Origin: Diadema setosum
Lineage: Eukaryota; Echinodermata; Echinoidea; Diadematoida; Diadematidae
Assembly (NCBI RefSeq): GCF_964275005.1
Contig: NC_092695.1
Coordinates: 7,283,832 to 7,347,831 of the forward strand
DNA length: 64,000 nt
Direction of reading: 5' to 3'
In this document: one piece after another, positions 1 through 12,518 of the stretch
Position numbering within the stretch: position 1 is the first letter of the stretch
Layout of the letters: every line of letters begins with the position of its first letter
Notes under the pieces: model-generated
The model's input: the letters and a program-made list of their open reading frames with translations, nothing else
What the model was told of the DNA's origin: nothing
The model's database searches: none
Made by a program: the position numbers and the translations under genes

Positions 1-21
1 TCAATGATTCTAATCTTTCAG

Positions 22-3000
22 CAATCACCAGTGTGTTGATGAGGAGATGATGCTAATGCTGAAGGACGATGCTGAGAGGTAATGGACTCCAAACCAGTCT
101 ACCCAATTTTTCTCTGCAGTGAGATATTAGCGAGCTTCAGATCTGCGATGCAGACATGAAGATGACGGTTGCATTGACCATTCTCCTCTCTCGATCCCTG
201 CATCATGTTACAAAGTAGCTTTAGATTTCGCAAAGACGCAGCCATTATACAAAGTAAAATAGCGCCCCCATATGTTTTTTATCATAATGACGTCAAGTAG
301 CTCTCTGCGTCGTGAATTTGAATGGACGCTAAAATGGCCCAGAACCATCATGAAAACTCAGACGATGCGAGATCGATTTTGATAAGAGTTCTTGCGAATG
401 TGCGAACATTTTTTTTTCCTCTTAACATCTGTGTCGAAGATGTAAAGCTCCCTATTATTACCTCTAAGGCCTTTCATGTACACCATTTCCCGACTCTCTA
501 TACCATCTCTCCACCCCTCTTGCCCCACCAATAGAAACCTTTGCTTTCTCTGATCGTTATTACATACGAAGCCCGAGTCAGAGCATTACAACTTTTAATT
601 GTATACCATGTCACAAATAATCCCACCATATTTCCTGCTTCATTAGGCAGAATTAAAAAGGGTGCTTTAGTAATAAGCAGTCAGCTTTTTTTGTGTAAAT
701 GTTATGTCTGCATTTTGTATGAAACTCATAGATTGAGTACTGGTAGCGATCAGTAAGGTGGGATGTTTTGCAGTGTGTGGGTAATTGATGAAACTAAGAA
801 GTGAGTTTATTACTGATTGTTCCATTGGCCAATGCTTGATGACAGAGGTTAATGGAAATGGAACAGTGTGATAACGACTTGTTTCCTTCCAATAGCTGTG
901 TGTACATATGAATACTACTATTTAATGTGTGCAGCTCTATTCCATGGCTTGTTTTACCTATGACTCATGTTTGTTTTAACGTCTTTTTCAGTTGGAAGGC
1001 AAAGTTTGAGGAACTCATGGAAAAGATAGCTCCTTTTCAGGTAAGTTTGCAGATTAACTTGCTAGTAAACTTTCATATTCTACTGTCAAATCGTTCTTTT
1101 CTTATCGTATTATAGCATATCATTGTCAGCATTTTCAATTCAAATTTCAATTGGGTAATGATGAAAATGTGAAATATTAGCCAGAACTGCATGCCGACAT
1201 GCAGTATGAAATCTGAGAATGTATCCGATCATGGGTGCTGTGTGTTTTATGATTGATAATCAAGAAATCGGGCCATAGCAGTATCCACTGATTTTGTGCG
1301 CGAGAGTGACTCGCATGCAGCTTGTTGGGAAATATGATTGCTAGAGCATGATTGATCATCATGTAATGGTCTACCTACCTATTTCTGAGCAGGGCGGACT
1401 CTTCATGAATATAGAAGTCATATGCATATGATCAAAATTATTTTACCTGTTTCATCTCAAAATACTTCTAAACGACTCATCATCCTAGCAAATTGCATCA
1501 GCCAGACAAGTTTCTAGGTAGACCCCGTCGATATATTGCAAGTAAATTCCAAACGGTGGGAGATGAGTTTTGAGCCCTACTGAGAACTATGTCTTGCCCT
1601 TAACCCCCGTCCCCTGTGTGCAACCAGGATCAGCTAGACCAGTTTGAGGCCGAGCGGAGACTGCTGCTTAGCCGCAACGATGCAGCCGAGAGCGAGGTCA
1701 ACAAGCTGAGCCGGGACTACGCCAAGCTCCTTGGCCACCAGAACCAGAAGCAGAAGATCCACCACATCATGAAGATTAAGGAGGAGAACATTGATCTCAA
1801 GAAGGTAGAGACTCTCATGGACCAATCCCTCTGTCACTCTAACCCAATCACTTATCAAGCGACTACTGTAAAAGTTGAAATTTTCACGGTGTTGAAATTT
1901 TCGCGCATTTCGCGCAACCTGAAACTAGCGCAAAAATAAAAGCACGCGAATATGTTTGCTTGCCATATGTTCCAGTAGTTGCTTCCGTGGAATTGAAAAC
2001 ACGCGAAACTCTTCTAACCCTGCTGAATGCGAAAAATTAGTCGCGTGAAAATATCCACTTTTACAGTATGTTCAAAAGTTGCACTAAAACACACTACTGT
2101 ACGAGCTGAAATTTTCGCGGTGGTTTTATTTTCGCGAATTTCGCGAATCGCCTTTGAATCGCGAAAATAACAACGCGCGATAATAGCTAAGCTCAGTCAG
2201 ACCCTCGCAACTGCGAAATTAACAACACGCGAAAATGTCCTCCAAGTAGCAATTCGCGAAAATATCTGTACGCGAAAATTTCAGCTCGTACAGTAGTCTG
2301 TGCAAAATTTCTTGCACGTACCAGGCATTATATTTTTATATCAATAATGACATTCAAATTCAAAGTTACGTAAATGTTTGCAGCAACATCATAATTCCCG
2401 TATAGTGTTCATGATTGCACTGGTTATAATGATTGGTTCTTCGTTGATGATGAAAATGATAACAATAGAAACAATAGTGTAAAGGGTGATGGTAGTAGTG
2501 TTGGTAGTGGTAATGATAATGACAGTGATAATGATGTTGATGGTACAGTGCACTCCCGCTATAATGAACACAGTTATAATGAAATTCCGCTTACAACGAA
2601 GTAAGAATTCAGGCTGCAACATTATCCGCTCTATCTTTTTATTGTTTATTTGTACGCTTATAACAAAATTCCGATATAACAAAAGAAAACTGTCTGTCCC
2701 ATAGACTTCGTTATAATGGGAGTCCACTTTATTGGCTATGGAGATGATGATGATGCAGTAAATGATGATGGTGATAGAAGTTGTATCTACATTGCTGACA
2801 GCTTCAATCATAGGATCGATAATGTTAAGAAAGATGATTAAAATTACATTTAATTGATGCCAGTGATGATAGCCTTGGGTTGTCCATCATTGAAGAAAGC
2901 TGTGTTAATGAAAGTGAAGATAATGACAACTCCACACACCGTGTCCATCTCTCCCATGTCCTGTGACGCAGGAGGTTGCCAAGCTACGAGAGGAGACCAC

Positions 3001-3133
3001 CAAGCAGACCCGCTCTATCCGCCAGCTGAAGGACAAGTTGGACAGAGCGGAAGGACGCAGGAAGTTTGACCCGTCCACTGCCTTCAGCCACGGGAAGGAG
3101 AACAAAACACCGCTTGCTCAGAGGAACATCTAA
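22..3133 (+). CDS. HMMR: HMMR (RHAMM), 3' end: last four coding exons
   Basis: Coding exons are 22-78, 992-1040, 1628-1804 and 2972-3133 (stop TAA 3131-3133). All have AG/GT borders, and the junction phases agree (phase 2, 0, 0). Joined, they give about 147 C-terminal residues of coiled coil. Seen features are W-K-A-K-F-E-E-L and A-P-F-Q, then LLGHQNQKQKIHHIMKIKEEN, then KFDPSTAFSHGKEN before the end. These match the conserved HMMR C-terminus, where human has LLGHQNLKQKI and HFDPSKAF. In the family this basic leucine-zipper-like tail targets centrosomes and spindle microtubules. The GKENKTP stretch contains a KEN motif, a possible APC/C degron. The upstream exons lie outside the window. The first exon (22-78) rests on splice sites and phase more than on similarity. 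The gene converges on Sfmbt. Confidence 0.9.
128..454. mobile_element. MITE family E, copy 1 (GAGCTTTAGATCTG ends)
   Basis: About 327 bp in an HMMR intron. It is about 75-80% similar by eye to 9236-9572 along its length. Ends are TIRs of the type TAGGGAGCTTTAGATCTG; the left end here is decayed (TAGCGAGCTTCAGATCTG). TA target. The interior holds a long T run and a TGACGTCA-like motif. Confidence 0.75.
1864..2068. mobile_element. MITE family A, copy 1 (TACTGTAAAAGTKG ends)
   Basis: 205 bp in an HMMR intron, starting 60 bp after the exon end at 1804. Ends TACTGTAAAAGTTGAAATTT and (reverse complement) TACTGTAAAAGTGGATATTT. The interior is full of TTTCGCG/CGCGAAA words. Confidence 0.85.
2095..2295. 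mobile_element. MITE family B (TACTGTACGAGCTGAAATTT ends)
   Basis: 201 bp, with a near-perfect TIR of about 27 bp beginning TACTGTACGAGCTGAAATTT at both ends. It starts 27 bp after family A copy 1. Rich in CGCGAAA words like family A, but with a different terminal sequence. Confidence 0.85.
2420..2545. repeat. GAT/GTAAT-rich simple sequence
   Basis: Imperfect trinucleotide-like run of GATGATG, GTAGTG and AATGATAATGA words between the MITEs in the last HMMR intron. A similar run resumes at 2740-2790. Confidence 0.6.
2544..2731. mobile_element. pogo-like TA MITE
   Basis: About 188 bp with inverted ends TACAGTGCACTCCCGCTATA and (reverse complement) AAAGTGGACTCCCATTATAA, in an HMMR intron. CAGTG-ACTCCCGTTATAACGAA-type ends are typical of pogo/Tigger-related short elements. 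Confidence 0.7.
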
Positions 3134-5000
3134 CTCTCATCTGTGCTGGGAAAAAAAAAAGTGATCTTGCCAGCTGTGTGCTGCTACTGCTGTCCAGCAA
3201 CTGCACAAGCCAAGGTCATTAGTGCTGCTAATTAGGCATTACAGAAACAATGGAACATGAGCAACTAAGATGTGGTGGGTAAGAAGAAACTGAAGTTCGT
3301 CTGGCAAAAGGTATTCAGGGACGCACTCCACAAAGCTTGACAATTGGAAGAATGAGTAGATGTAGCTCTTGGGCATGACTTGTGAATCTGATGATGCTTG
3401 GAATCTGTGTACCAGTTCTCCTGAATACCAAATTCATTTCTTTTTCCCTGATTTCAGTTGTGATTGTCATAATAATCGGTGCAATTTCTGCAAGAACATT
3501 GCATGTTTGATTGACAGAAAACAGTAGGATTTCATGACAAACACCTGAGGGGAACTAATAGAATGGATCTTGTCTGATACAACTGCAAAAATTTGAGCAG
3601 AAAATAGGAAAACAAAGAACTGCAAAAACAAAGATTGCTTTGTTGTAATGAGAGTTTGAAGTTGGTAAGCAGATTGCTGATGCACATATTATGCAACATT
3701 GCTTTGATTTCATTGAAGGATCAATACAGAAATAATGACGTTGGAACACCAATGCAACTCAATATAGTCTTATGAGGACTTTGTGGTGAGCAATGTATAT
3801 AAGCAACTTTTGCCAAATGTATACCCCGGAAGAAGTTGTAGAAGACTAAGTGTCATATACTGTAAAAGTGGAAATTTTCGCGGTGTTGAAATTTTCGCGC
3901 ATTTCGCGCAACCAGAAACTAGTCTGAAAATAAAAGCACGCGAATATTTTTGCTTGCCATATGTTCCTATACTTGGTGTCTTGATTCCGTGGAATTAAAA
4001 ACACGCGAAACTCTTTCATACCCGGCCAAGCACGAAAAATTAGTCGCGCAAAAATATCCACTTTTACAGTATCTGTATATCTTTTGAAGAAAATTATGTG
4101 TGCCTGCAGTATTTTGTGCAACAGGAGATGAACAAATGTTCAGTTCCTGCAATATATTCACTTAGTGATATTGTCAGTCCCCAAAATCAGGGATCAAATT
4201 ATCATCAAAATTAAGACCCCATCCGTGATAAAGATTTATTACTTGTCAACTGTCTGGTTTGTAATACAGAAACCAAAGAAATGGATCAAATCATTACACT
4301 TTATACTCAACCACTGTTTAGAAAAAAAAAGGATTGATGTACATTTCTGTAAACATGTTCAAGCTTGGAATGAAATTGATTTGGAGATGAAATCTATGAA
4401 ATATAACCCTGATACCTCATGTTTTTTTACTTTCTCAATCTCTGTTGCCCTTAAATGATCCTTGTGCTATGACTGCCAACTGTGAAGCAGAATGACAGAA
4501 ACTCTGACATTGTACAATGTTACACCCTACTGGTGCTTTAAATAGCTGACGCTGACGTAGTTCTGTATTGTGTGCATATTTTTCATTCCAAACTAAGCAT
4601 TCCATTACGTCAGTCCCCACGGCTGCTTGTGTTAACATTGGTTCCTTTAAGTGAAAAAAAGGGGCAATATTACAACGCATCACTAATTAGCAGAGAAAAC
4701 TTTGAATGGATTGATGAAAACAAAACAAGCTGACTCTTGCATCCCATTGTTGCATGATTTTTTTTTTTTTCTGAAAAAGCTTTGTTTGCAGCATATATTG
4801 CAGAGTGTCATGGGTAATGCACAATTTACCATCAATTTTCCAGAATGAAGAATCCGAGTTCATTGTATTACAATGAAAAAAAGAAAGAAATTACAAACTA
4901 AAAAAACAAATGAAGATCAACAAAGAAACACACAAGTGTATAGGAAGGCATGAATCAAGTCACAAACACATAATAAACATAGGTGTCAATGTTTGGGAAA
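3134..5000 (+). other. HMMR 3' UTR and flank
   Basis: Non-coding sequence after the HMMR stop. The first AATAAA on the plus strand that I see is inside the MITE copy at 3858-4071 (about 3926). Another, in an A-rich stretch, is near 4969. The real cleavage site cannot be fixed from sequence. No conserved coding potential was seen. Confidence 0.5.
3858..4071. mobile_element. MITE family A, copy 2
   Basis: 214 bp with both TACTGTAAAAGTGG-type ends. It lies about 725 bp past the HMMR stop and supplies an AATAAA near 3926 in the HMMR sense orientation. Confidence 0.9.
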
Positions 5001-5888
5001 TTATGAGCAGTTGTGCAATGAATTGTGCTTGAAATTGGTCATGCATCAATAATGAATAGAAATACATTGTACTAAATGTGTGGTGTGTGTACCGCAGATC
5101 AGTGTCAAAGTTATGTTGTCAACATTTCTGTACAAATTCTAGTCGTATGTGTGTTTTAAAAGTTCTCAACAAATCGGTTGCATTCATTGACCAAATATTT
5201 GTATCCAAGGTACGTGTATGAATTCTATGGAGTAGGAGTATATGTAATTGCCCAAGGAACTAGAAAAAGTTGAGTTTCTTCGATATGGCAGAACCTCAGC
5301 ATGATCACAGTATCTTATGATTTTGTAATCTGAAATGTAGATACTCATGAATGTTTGGGGATGGCCCTTCAAGATTACGATGAAAAATATATACCAGGTA
5401 CAGATATATCATGCATTATATTTGTATTATACCCCTTGCTACATCATTATGTGTTACATCCATGTTGTTAAGTAATTCATGATTGTGGTGTATGTTTCCT
5501 TCGTGACTAATACAATAAGCATTACAGAGACACACTCTACAGAACCAGCGAAATTTATGTCCGGAAACAAGAACTTGTGAAAACTGAAGTTAGTGGAAAC
5601 TGTTCCATTTCATTCTGGAAGTAGGGAATTGTTATATGTGTTTTTAATCTTCTTCTTGTACCAAGCACTCTATTGTTTGTCCTACTCTCTGTTCCTGTGC
5701 TGTATCGTAAATTTTATCTTTCTTCAAATTAATGATTATTGCGTGGAGTTGTTCTTATTGCAACTGATTGACAAATTTGTAAACTTATAAAAACAATGTG
5801 ACACATTCATTAGTTTGAAAAAAAAAAAAAAGAGAGGATTTTCCGTTGCTACAAAGGGATCAGAACAATGACTGGCTACTAGGCAGAA

Positions 5889-6060
5889 GCTCGGTAGTCC
5901 AGTGGATATGATTCCTGTTTAGCATTCAGAAGGTCACAGGTTCAAATCCCACCCGAATATGTATGCCAAAGATTTTTTTTAGCATGGCTACTCCTATAAC
6001 ACCAAATTTTTAGTGTATATTTACATCGATGAAGGGCAAATTGTCAATCAGTTGCAAAAA
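5889..6060 (+). repeat. tRNA-derived SINE head joined to family-I MITE end
   Basis: 5889-5957 has tRNA-like A box (TAGTCCAGTGG) and B box (GGTTCAAATCC), without a good cloverleaf. 6001-6060 is a half copy of the element at 30680-30888, ending GGGCAAATTGTCAATCAGTT. Confidence 0.6.
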
Positions 6061-6764
6061 TGTAATATTTATTCTGATCAATTCTCCCAACAGTTGAGGT
6101 TCATAGATGCAAAACCTGTTCTAGTCTTATTTCCATCATGGGTTTATTCTCTCCATCATTATGTACAAAGAAAGCATAAAATATAATATTTTCTGTCACT
6201 GTAAACTGTGTTCATATTTTACTCTATTGCAATTTCAATGAGAAAAAAGAATCACAGGCATTATACAAATTTAGAGAATCATTCCAGTTCAAAGTGTGTG
6301 TTTGCAGTATGCAAGCATATGACACATTTCTTGTCTTGTGTGTTAAATGTACTTTTGTAAGTGATTCGTTGCACAATAATGTACAAATTGCCATGTTGAG
6401 AGTACACATTGCATATATTGTAAATAAAGATTTTTGTTTTGTGTTACTACATGTATGTATACACTTGGTCTCCTGTTCATGACATTTGTTCTTCGTGCAT
6501 GAGTTACCATCTCGATCATGTATCATACTTTTCATCCACTTTTTACAATATTGTATTTTATTTGAAATACGCATGCAGCAACCAAACGGCCTCTGCCAAC
6601 AAAGTAGATCAAACATACTGTACATGTATTGAACAGCTGTACACGAAAACCATGTTATAATAAGCTTGCTTACAAGGTACCGCTTTTAAAGAGGAGTTGA
6701 ATTCATCAGTCCTGATTTTACATTACTGTACTGTATGTGTAGTTAGCTGAGCAATGTGCTCTAA

Positions 6765-7170
6765 AGGTACAGTTTACCATTGGGAGCAGTGATTTAAAAA
6801 ATGCTAGAGTTATCACATTAAATGTGATAACTCCAGTATTTTGTTGATGCATATGTGTAGGTCAGTTGTATCACAAAACATCATACCGTATAGAAATTTT
6901 GTAATAAAGCCTACAACATAAGGAGATATCACAATTTTTCCCACTAAACTAATTGTAGATGGTTTAGTCTAGAAACAATGCTATTATAACTACTCTGGAT
7001 TCACATTTTGTAGATTTAACAATACAATGTACGCAACATTGATTATACCGATTAACATTTTTTTTTTTTTTTTTAACACTGGTTGTTTCTAACCCTAACT
7101 CACATTTTAGAACTATTTTGAAGCACCAAAGCTGGGTTTGTGTTTCATCTGCAAATGGTAAATAATGCCT
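6765..7170. mobile_element. 406-bp TTAA-type MITE
   Basis: Left end preceded by CTAA and right end followed by TTAA. Inverted ends are AGGTACAGTTTACCATTGGG and, in reverse complement, AGGCATTATTTACCATTTGC. It holds an internal hairpin, GAGTTATCACATT / AATGTGATAACTC (about 6808-6836). Confidence 0.7.
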
Positions 7171-7315
7171 TTAACATGATGTACACTCTAAAAAAAGGCA
7201 AAACCCTCTGTTCCTTGGATAGGACATAAGATGGAGGTCCCTTGTGTGATGGAGTCATGACTCAAAGATCTTCTATATGACACTAACTTCCTTGCAAAAA
7301 GCAGGATGTAAACCT

Positions 7316-7463
7316 GGGCCCCATTTCATAAAACTTGTTATCAGTGACAAGTTGTCATAGTTGTTATAAGCTACTGAAATCCTTGCATCTGATTGGCTGA
7401 GAGCAAATTTGTCACAGAAATGAGGCAGTTGTCATTGATAACAAGTTTTATGAAATGGGACCC
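7316..7463. mobile_element. 148-bp palindromic MITE (CCCATTTCATAAAACTTGTT)
   Basis: Inverted arms of about 30 bp, GGGCCCCATTTCATAAAACT with GGGTCCCATTTCATAAAACT in reverse complement, around a short centre. No coding capacity. Confidence 0.85.
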
Positions 7464-7561
7464 TGGTGAAATGGTCTACCACACACAAACACACACACAC
7501 CAAAAAATAGGTGGGAGATGCTGACCCCTCATGGTTGGCCCCAAGTGACTAGTAGTAGCAA

Positions 7562-8021
7562 TACAGCCGACTTCTGTTACAACAAAGTCTTTGAGACTGG
7601 CAGTTTTCTTGCGTTAAATCGCAATTTTGTTACAACCAAACAAATAAAGTACACGAAGGTATATTCCTCATGTTAGGTGTATGTTACTTCTGGTTGTGTA
7701 GAGATCTACGTGTTGATCTAGATAGAGGACAGCGTCGGCATTCAGAATCCTCAATCTACCACTTTTTCACGTAATTAACCAATAACATTTCTTGTGGATG
7801 TATCATATCTGACAGTATCATGAGAATTCAAAGCCAATTGTGAAAGAAAAGTAGATGATTTTGTCTCAAAAAATATGCTGACAGTGGGCCTGTTTCACTC
7901 CAGCCTCTGCTTAATACCAAGTCGTTTGACCATGAGAATATGTAACAATTTTGGGACCTGAATTCTACTTACATTGTTACAAAATTTTTGTTATAGCCAT
8001 GTTCATAACAGAGCACACTGC
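7562..8021. mobile_element. Decayed pogo-like TA element
   Basis: Left end TACAGCCGACTTCTGTTACA and right end (reverse complement) GCAGTGTGCTCTGTTATGAA are diverged inverted copies. The interior keeps a GTTACAAAATTTTTGTTATA end block. Boundaries are approximate. Confidence 0.45.
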
Positions 8022-9235
8022 AGTCTGCATACAGTATCATCCCGACACATTGTGTCACATCACGCAAGAAGAGGCTGACTAAGATTCTCTTCTTCCATCA
8101 CAAAATGTCTGCCAACTTGGAAAGAAAGAAGAGCACAAAGTCTCAACGATCTCACATTTGCAATATCTTGCTTTATTCCACCAGAACCTGTGCATGTACT
8201 GGTTGTTGTTTTCCTTGCTAGCATTCAAAAAACTGAAAGGAAAGAAAAAACAAACAAACAAACAAACAACAGAGAGAATGGACAATATTCAACACTAGAC
8301 ATTACATACTGTATACACATCAATGTACAGACTAGTTCATTATGTACAAAAACCTGTGATAATAATTCATTACATGGCAAATAATAATATGAACACAAGA
8401 GATTACATTCCACAATATTCATATTTCATACACAATATTGATATGAATTCTCTTCTCAATGTTGTACTCAATCTCTGTCGTAACATTTGGAAGAGTATCT
8501 TACATTGCATATACTGAGTATTTGTTTTCTTTTTCCACAATAAAAAGAATACTGATACAAAATAAAATGAAAACTCAAAATCAAAAATGGTAAACTGCAG
8601 CCAGAACCAGCTGCAGTAATATGGGGATTCTGTAATGAAATCTTGGTAAATAAAATCATTCACACGAGAAGAACTGCTGTATCACACAAGGATTAATACA
8701 CATATTGATTTACATCAATATCCTGTAAAAAAACAAAAAACAAACAAACCAAAACTTGATGCCATACAAATGCATATACTGATGAGTTGATCACTGTCTT
8801 ACTGTACTCATTCCAGTTAAAATCTGTCCTAGTGTAATTCAACAGAGTGCTTTACTTACAAGACACATTCTGTGTTGTTCAGTGTACAAACTGTGCAAAA
8901 GACATTGGAGAGATGAAATCACACGCTCAGATGCCAATATTTCCTAAATAATATGACAACGTGAAAATATCAAATTACACTCCAAGTGCTTGTCAGCTCA
9001 AAGTGCGTCGATATTATAAGAAATATACGGATGTCGATCATTCATTGCATACAACATGCATCAAACCCACAATATAAAGGGATAGAGTCCATGATGCAAG
9101 ACACCATGACAAACTTAACTTGACTATTAAAACCCTGATTCGATCTGTGATTCCTCTTTCACACATCATTCCAGTAATCAATTCTTGGTTGTGCTTCATG
9201 AAACCTTTTCTCTTCTATGTTTCACCAAGCTATAA
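8022..9235. other. AT-rich intergenic stretch, nothing assigned
   Basis: I see no exon-like coding segment, TIR pair or long repeat here, only short AAAC runs (8235-8265, 8725-8750). Confidence 0.5.
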
Positions 9236-9572
9236 TAGGGAGCTTTAGATCTGCGACGTGGACGTTAAGACAACAGTTGCGCTGATCATTCTCCTCTCTC
9301 CCTGCGTCGTGTTGCAAAGTAGCATTAGATTTTGCAAAGACGCAGCCCATACTACAGTGTAAGTAACATAGTGCCTCCATATTGTCGTTCATCATAACAG
9401 CATCAAGTAGCTCTCTGTGTCATGAATTTGAGCGGACACTAAAACTGCCCAAAACTGAAAACTCAAGACAAAGCAAGATCGATTTTGATGAGTGGTCTTT
9501 TAGCACATGCGCAGAACAGTTTTTTTTTTTTTTTTCCTCTTAATGCCTACATCACAGATCTAAAGCTCCCTT
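9236..9572. mobile_element. MITE family E, copy 2
   Basis: About 337 bp with good TIRs: TAGGGAGCTTTAGATCTGCG on the left, and AGGGAGCTTTAGATCTGTG as the right reverse complement. TA flanks. It is the better-preserved relative of 128-454. Confidence 0.85.
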
Positions 9573-9839
9573 TTATAGTGTGATAAAACATTGAAGAGAA
9601 GCATTTCATGGAGCACAACCAAGAATTCATCACTGGAACAACGTTTGTCCTCAGAAACAAGATAACTTTTATATCTCATGATTTATGCACCTTTCACAAG
9701 GCCACTTTTACATGTAACCATAATGACTCCATACATATTGTACACCTGGGACTGAGGCAAAAGAATCGATATGACGTCAAGCTGTCCATATGGCCAGTAT
9801 GCTCCTGGGAAAATGTCCTAATGCAGATAGGGTTTGGCC

Positions 9840-10300
9840 TGTGGAAAACTATTCCAACGGCAGTGGTGCCAGTGAGGGTAAATTGTCCCCATGGCAGTGT
9901 TGCCACAGAGAAAACTGTCTGTACCTAGCAGTGTTGCCTCAGGGAAAACAGGTCACACCACAGTGTTGCCTCAGGGAAAACTGGTCACACCACAGTGTTG
10001 CCTCAGGGAAAACTGTCTTCATGGCAGTAGTTGCCTTTTAGAAAACTGACCCAATGACATTGTTACCTTGGGAGAAATTGTCCCCATGGCAGTATTGCCT
10101 TTGAGAAAACTTGACTCAATAACATTGTTACCTGGGGGAAAATTGTCCCCATGGCAGTATTGCCTTTTAGAAAACTGACCCAATGACATTGTTACCTTGG
10201 GAGAAATTGTCCCCATGGCAGTATTGCCTTTGAGAAAACTTGACTCAATAACATTGTTACCTTGGGGAAAATTGTCCCCATGGCAGTGTTGCCTAAGGCA
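9840..10300. repeat. Higher-order minisatellite (about 32-, 64- and 128-bp periods)
   Basis: The first part repeats a unit of about 32 bp (TGTTGCCTCAGGGAAAACTG and a tail). From about 10030 it becomes two copies of a unit of about 128 bp, each made of two diverged 64-bp halves that share CCCCATGGCAGTATTGCC. It gives spurious open frames on both strands. Confidence 0.85.
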
Positions 10301-10436
10301 TACAATCTTTATAGGACCTGAACATAGTTATATCCATAGTCCAAGGAAAGAAATCCCTTATGGGAGTACCCCGCATCATCTTCCATGGACTACACAAGGA
10401 GAGCAGTGAACTAAAATGATAGACGCCCCCTAGTAA

Positions 10437-10818
10437 GAATGAGGACTACAGAGTTTGGGACCCATCTTCCAAGAACCTAATCCACCAAGTGGAAATGGTC
10501 CAGAGAAGAGCTGCGCGATTCACTTTAAATCGCTACCATAACACCTCAAGTGTCACCAATCGCATTGCCATTCGTTCTTTCCAAGAACTGTAAGGAATTG
10601 GAATTCCCTGTGGTCAGAAATTGTTTCAGCGCCATCTGTGGGATCATTTCGAAACCGTCTAACGGTTGATCAAAGTGGCTAGTTATTTTCGTCAAATTTT
10701 CTATGTGCTTGTAAATATCTGTAAATAAATTGTATTATAATGTAAAGAGCACAGTTTGCAAGAATCTTCAGTCTATTGAAGGAGGCAGACTTAATCAGAA
10801 GAAGAAGAAGAAGAAGAG
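10437..10818 (+). mobile_element. LINE 3' end, internally deleted (CR1/Jockey-like)
   Basis: 10440-10592 reads VWDPSSKNLIHQVEMVQRRA and on to RYHNTSSVTN, the typical reverse-transcriptase C-terminal region of such LINEs. A second frame at about 10600-10664 reads WNSLWSEIVSAPSVGSFRNR, the normal end of these proteins, so an internal deletion joins two frames. It ends in a (GAA)n tail at 10797-10816, as expected for a microsatellite-tailed LINE. Confidence 0.75.
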
Positions 10819-12321
10819 TTAGTTGGTGCTAAGTACCGCAGATGTAGAGACAAAGATACGGCTCAGAAAACAAAACAATGTTGTAATGTTGTACAGTACA
10901 GACTGCACATTGCATGGCCTACAATTACAAACCCAGATTGAGGCAGTTTGGTCATTTGAAAGAGTGACAGACTCGGGTATATTAATCAATCTCATGTGTC
11001 TCCCTCAACAAACTACTTCCACGTATGGAAAATACAGAGAGCATTCCCTTTCCAATGGGAGAGAAAAACCACATCTTGTATATCGGATCACAATACATAC
11101 TTTCGGGAGGGGGGGGGGGGCATTAATGAGTAGACAATGGACATCCCTTCAAATATGTTTGGAACTTAGTTTTTTCTTCTGCTTATTCCCCCCCCCCCCA
11201 AAAAAAAAAAAAAAAAAAAAAAAAGCCATGTTGTATATCTGAAATGAACTGTACATTGACTGTGAACAGGCAAGCATTTGATTTGAATGACGGTCAACTG
11301 AGGCATATTCAGCTGGATTCACTATTTCAATCATATCCACCATTCATTGGTGTATCAGTTCTCCGGCGTGATACACTTCTACAGAGGTTTAAACCTCCCC
11401 AAAGAAAGGAAAACAACCCATACGTGCAAGATTTCCAAGATACATTTGTATTTTTCTTTGTATGTTGCAAACAATCATCTTGGGTTATCACTACAGGAGC
11501 CTTGAGATGGCTCATTCTGTTCCGTGTTGATCATTTGCAAAATACACAAATTGGCATAGACAGTCAATAGAAACCATTCCATGTCATGCATTAGCAGCAG
11601 TGCTCAGTTGAACTTCAGGTGTCCAGTTACCAGTGCCGGTATAAAACAACAAACAAAATCAAATAAATACATTAGGCAATATTTTTTAGGTTCAATCAAA
11701 ACTCACTATGAATTAGAATGTTGACAGGACATACATTGTACATCAATAATATGCATCGACGGAGCAATATGTAAGCTATGTTCTGAAAGCGACAAGGAAA
11801 TTGAACTTTTTTCAACATAATATGGTACAAAGTGTATGTAACGTTTGGTCTACAGATATTCATATTTCAATCCAAATCTACATAAATGCGTTTCTGCCCG
11901 ATGATGAACAAAATGAAACACTCCATGACATTTGTTCTTCAGTGATTAGCACCCTTTACTTTTTTTTTCTCTTAAATTGCACCACTCAAAACTACCTCAT
12001 TCCACTCAAGTGGAAAATGCTTACGAAATGCTTACGAGTCTGTAGGTAGTCTAGTATATAGCAATGATAACAGAAAATGTTTGTTGATGCATTCATTTCA
12101 ATGCAAAACAATGAAATGGATGCTTCTAAAAAGTGCTAACTGACAGACCGTTCTGGTCACCCGGTCTGCATAAGTTCACTCTTTGCTCAAACATTAATTC
12201 CACAAATTGTCACGTTGGGCAAGCTTATGCCTTATTTCTCTTTAAAAAACAGGTGAGGGGCCTGACTAACTTAGTAAAACAAAATTCCATGAGGGAAATG
12301 TGCACGAGATACATTACGAAC
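10819..12321. other. Intergenic, no gene seen
   Basis: Contains a G run (about 11107-11120), a C run plus A run (11190-11224) and otherwise unremarkable AT-rich DNA. The longer open frames here have no domain or splice support. Confidence 0.5.
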
Positions 12322-12518
12322 TACTGTAAAAGTGGAAATTTTCGCGCATTTCGCACAAACCGAAACTAGCGCAAAACTGAGAGCATGCAAATATTTTTGC
12401 TTGCCGTAAGTTCCAGTAGTTGCTGTCTTGATTCTGCAGAATTAAAAAACACGTGAAACTCTTCTTACCCTGCCGAGTGCGAGAAATTATTCGCGCTAAA
12501 ATATCCACTTTTACAGTA
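12322..12518. mobile_element. MITE family A, copy 3
   Basis: 197 bp with TACTGTAAAAGTGG ends on both sides, more decayed inside than copies 2 and 4 (some CG lost to TG or CA). Confidence 0.88.

Noticed and set aside
2389-2811. 140-codon minus-strand open frame rich in Ile and Thr
   Set aside because: Produced by GAT/AAT simple repeats and a pogo-like MITE in an HMMR intron.
9840-10300. CRISPR-like spaced repeats
   Set aside because: Units are head-to-tail with no unique spacers, in a eukaryotic genome; it is a minisatellite.
10823-11242. 139-codon plus-strand open frame
   Set aside because: It runs into G, C and A homopolymers and shows no recognisable domain; it follows a LINE tail.
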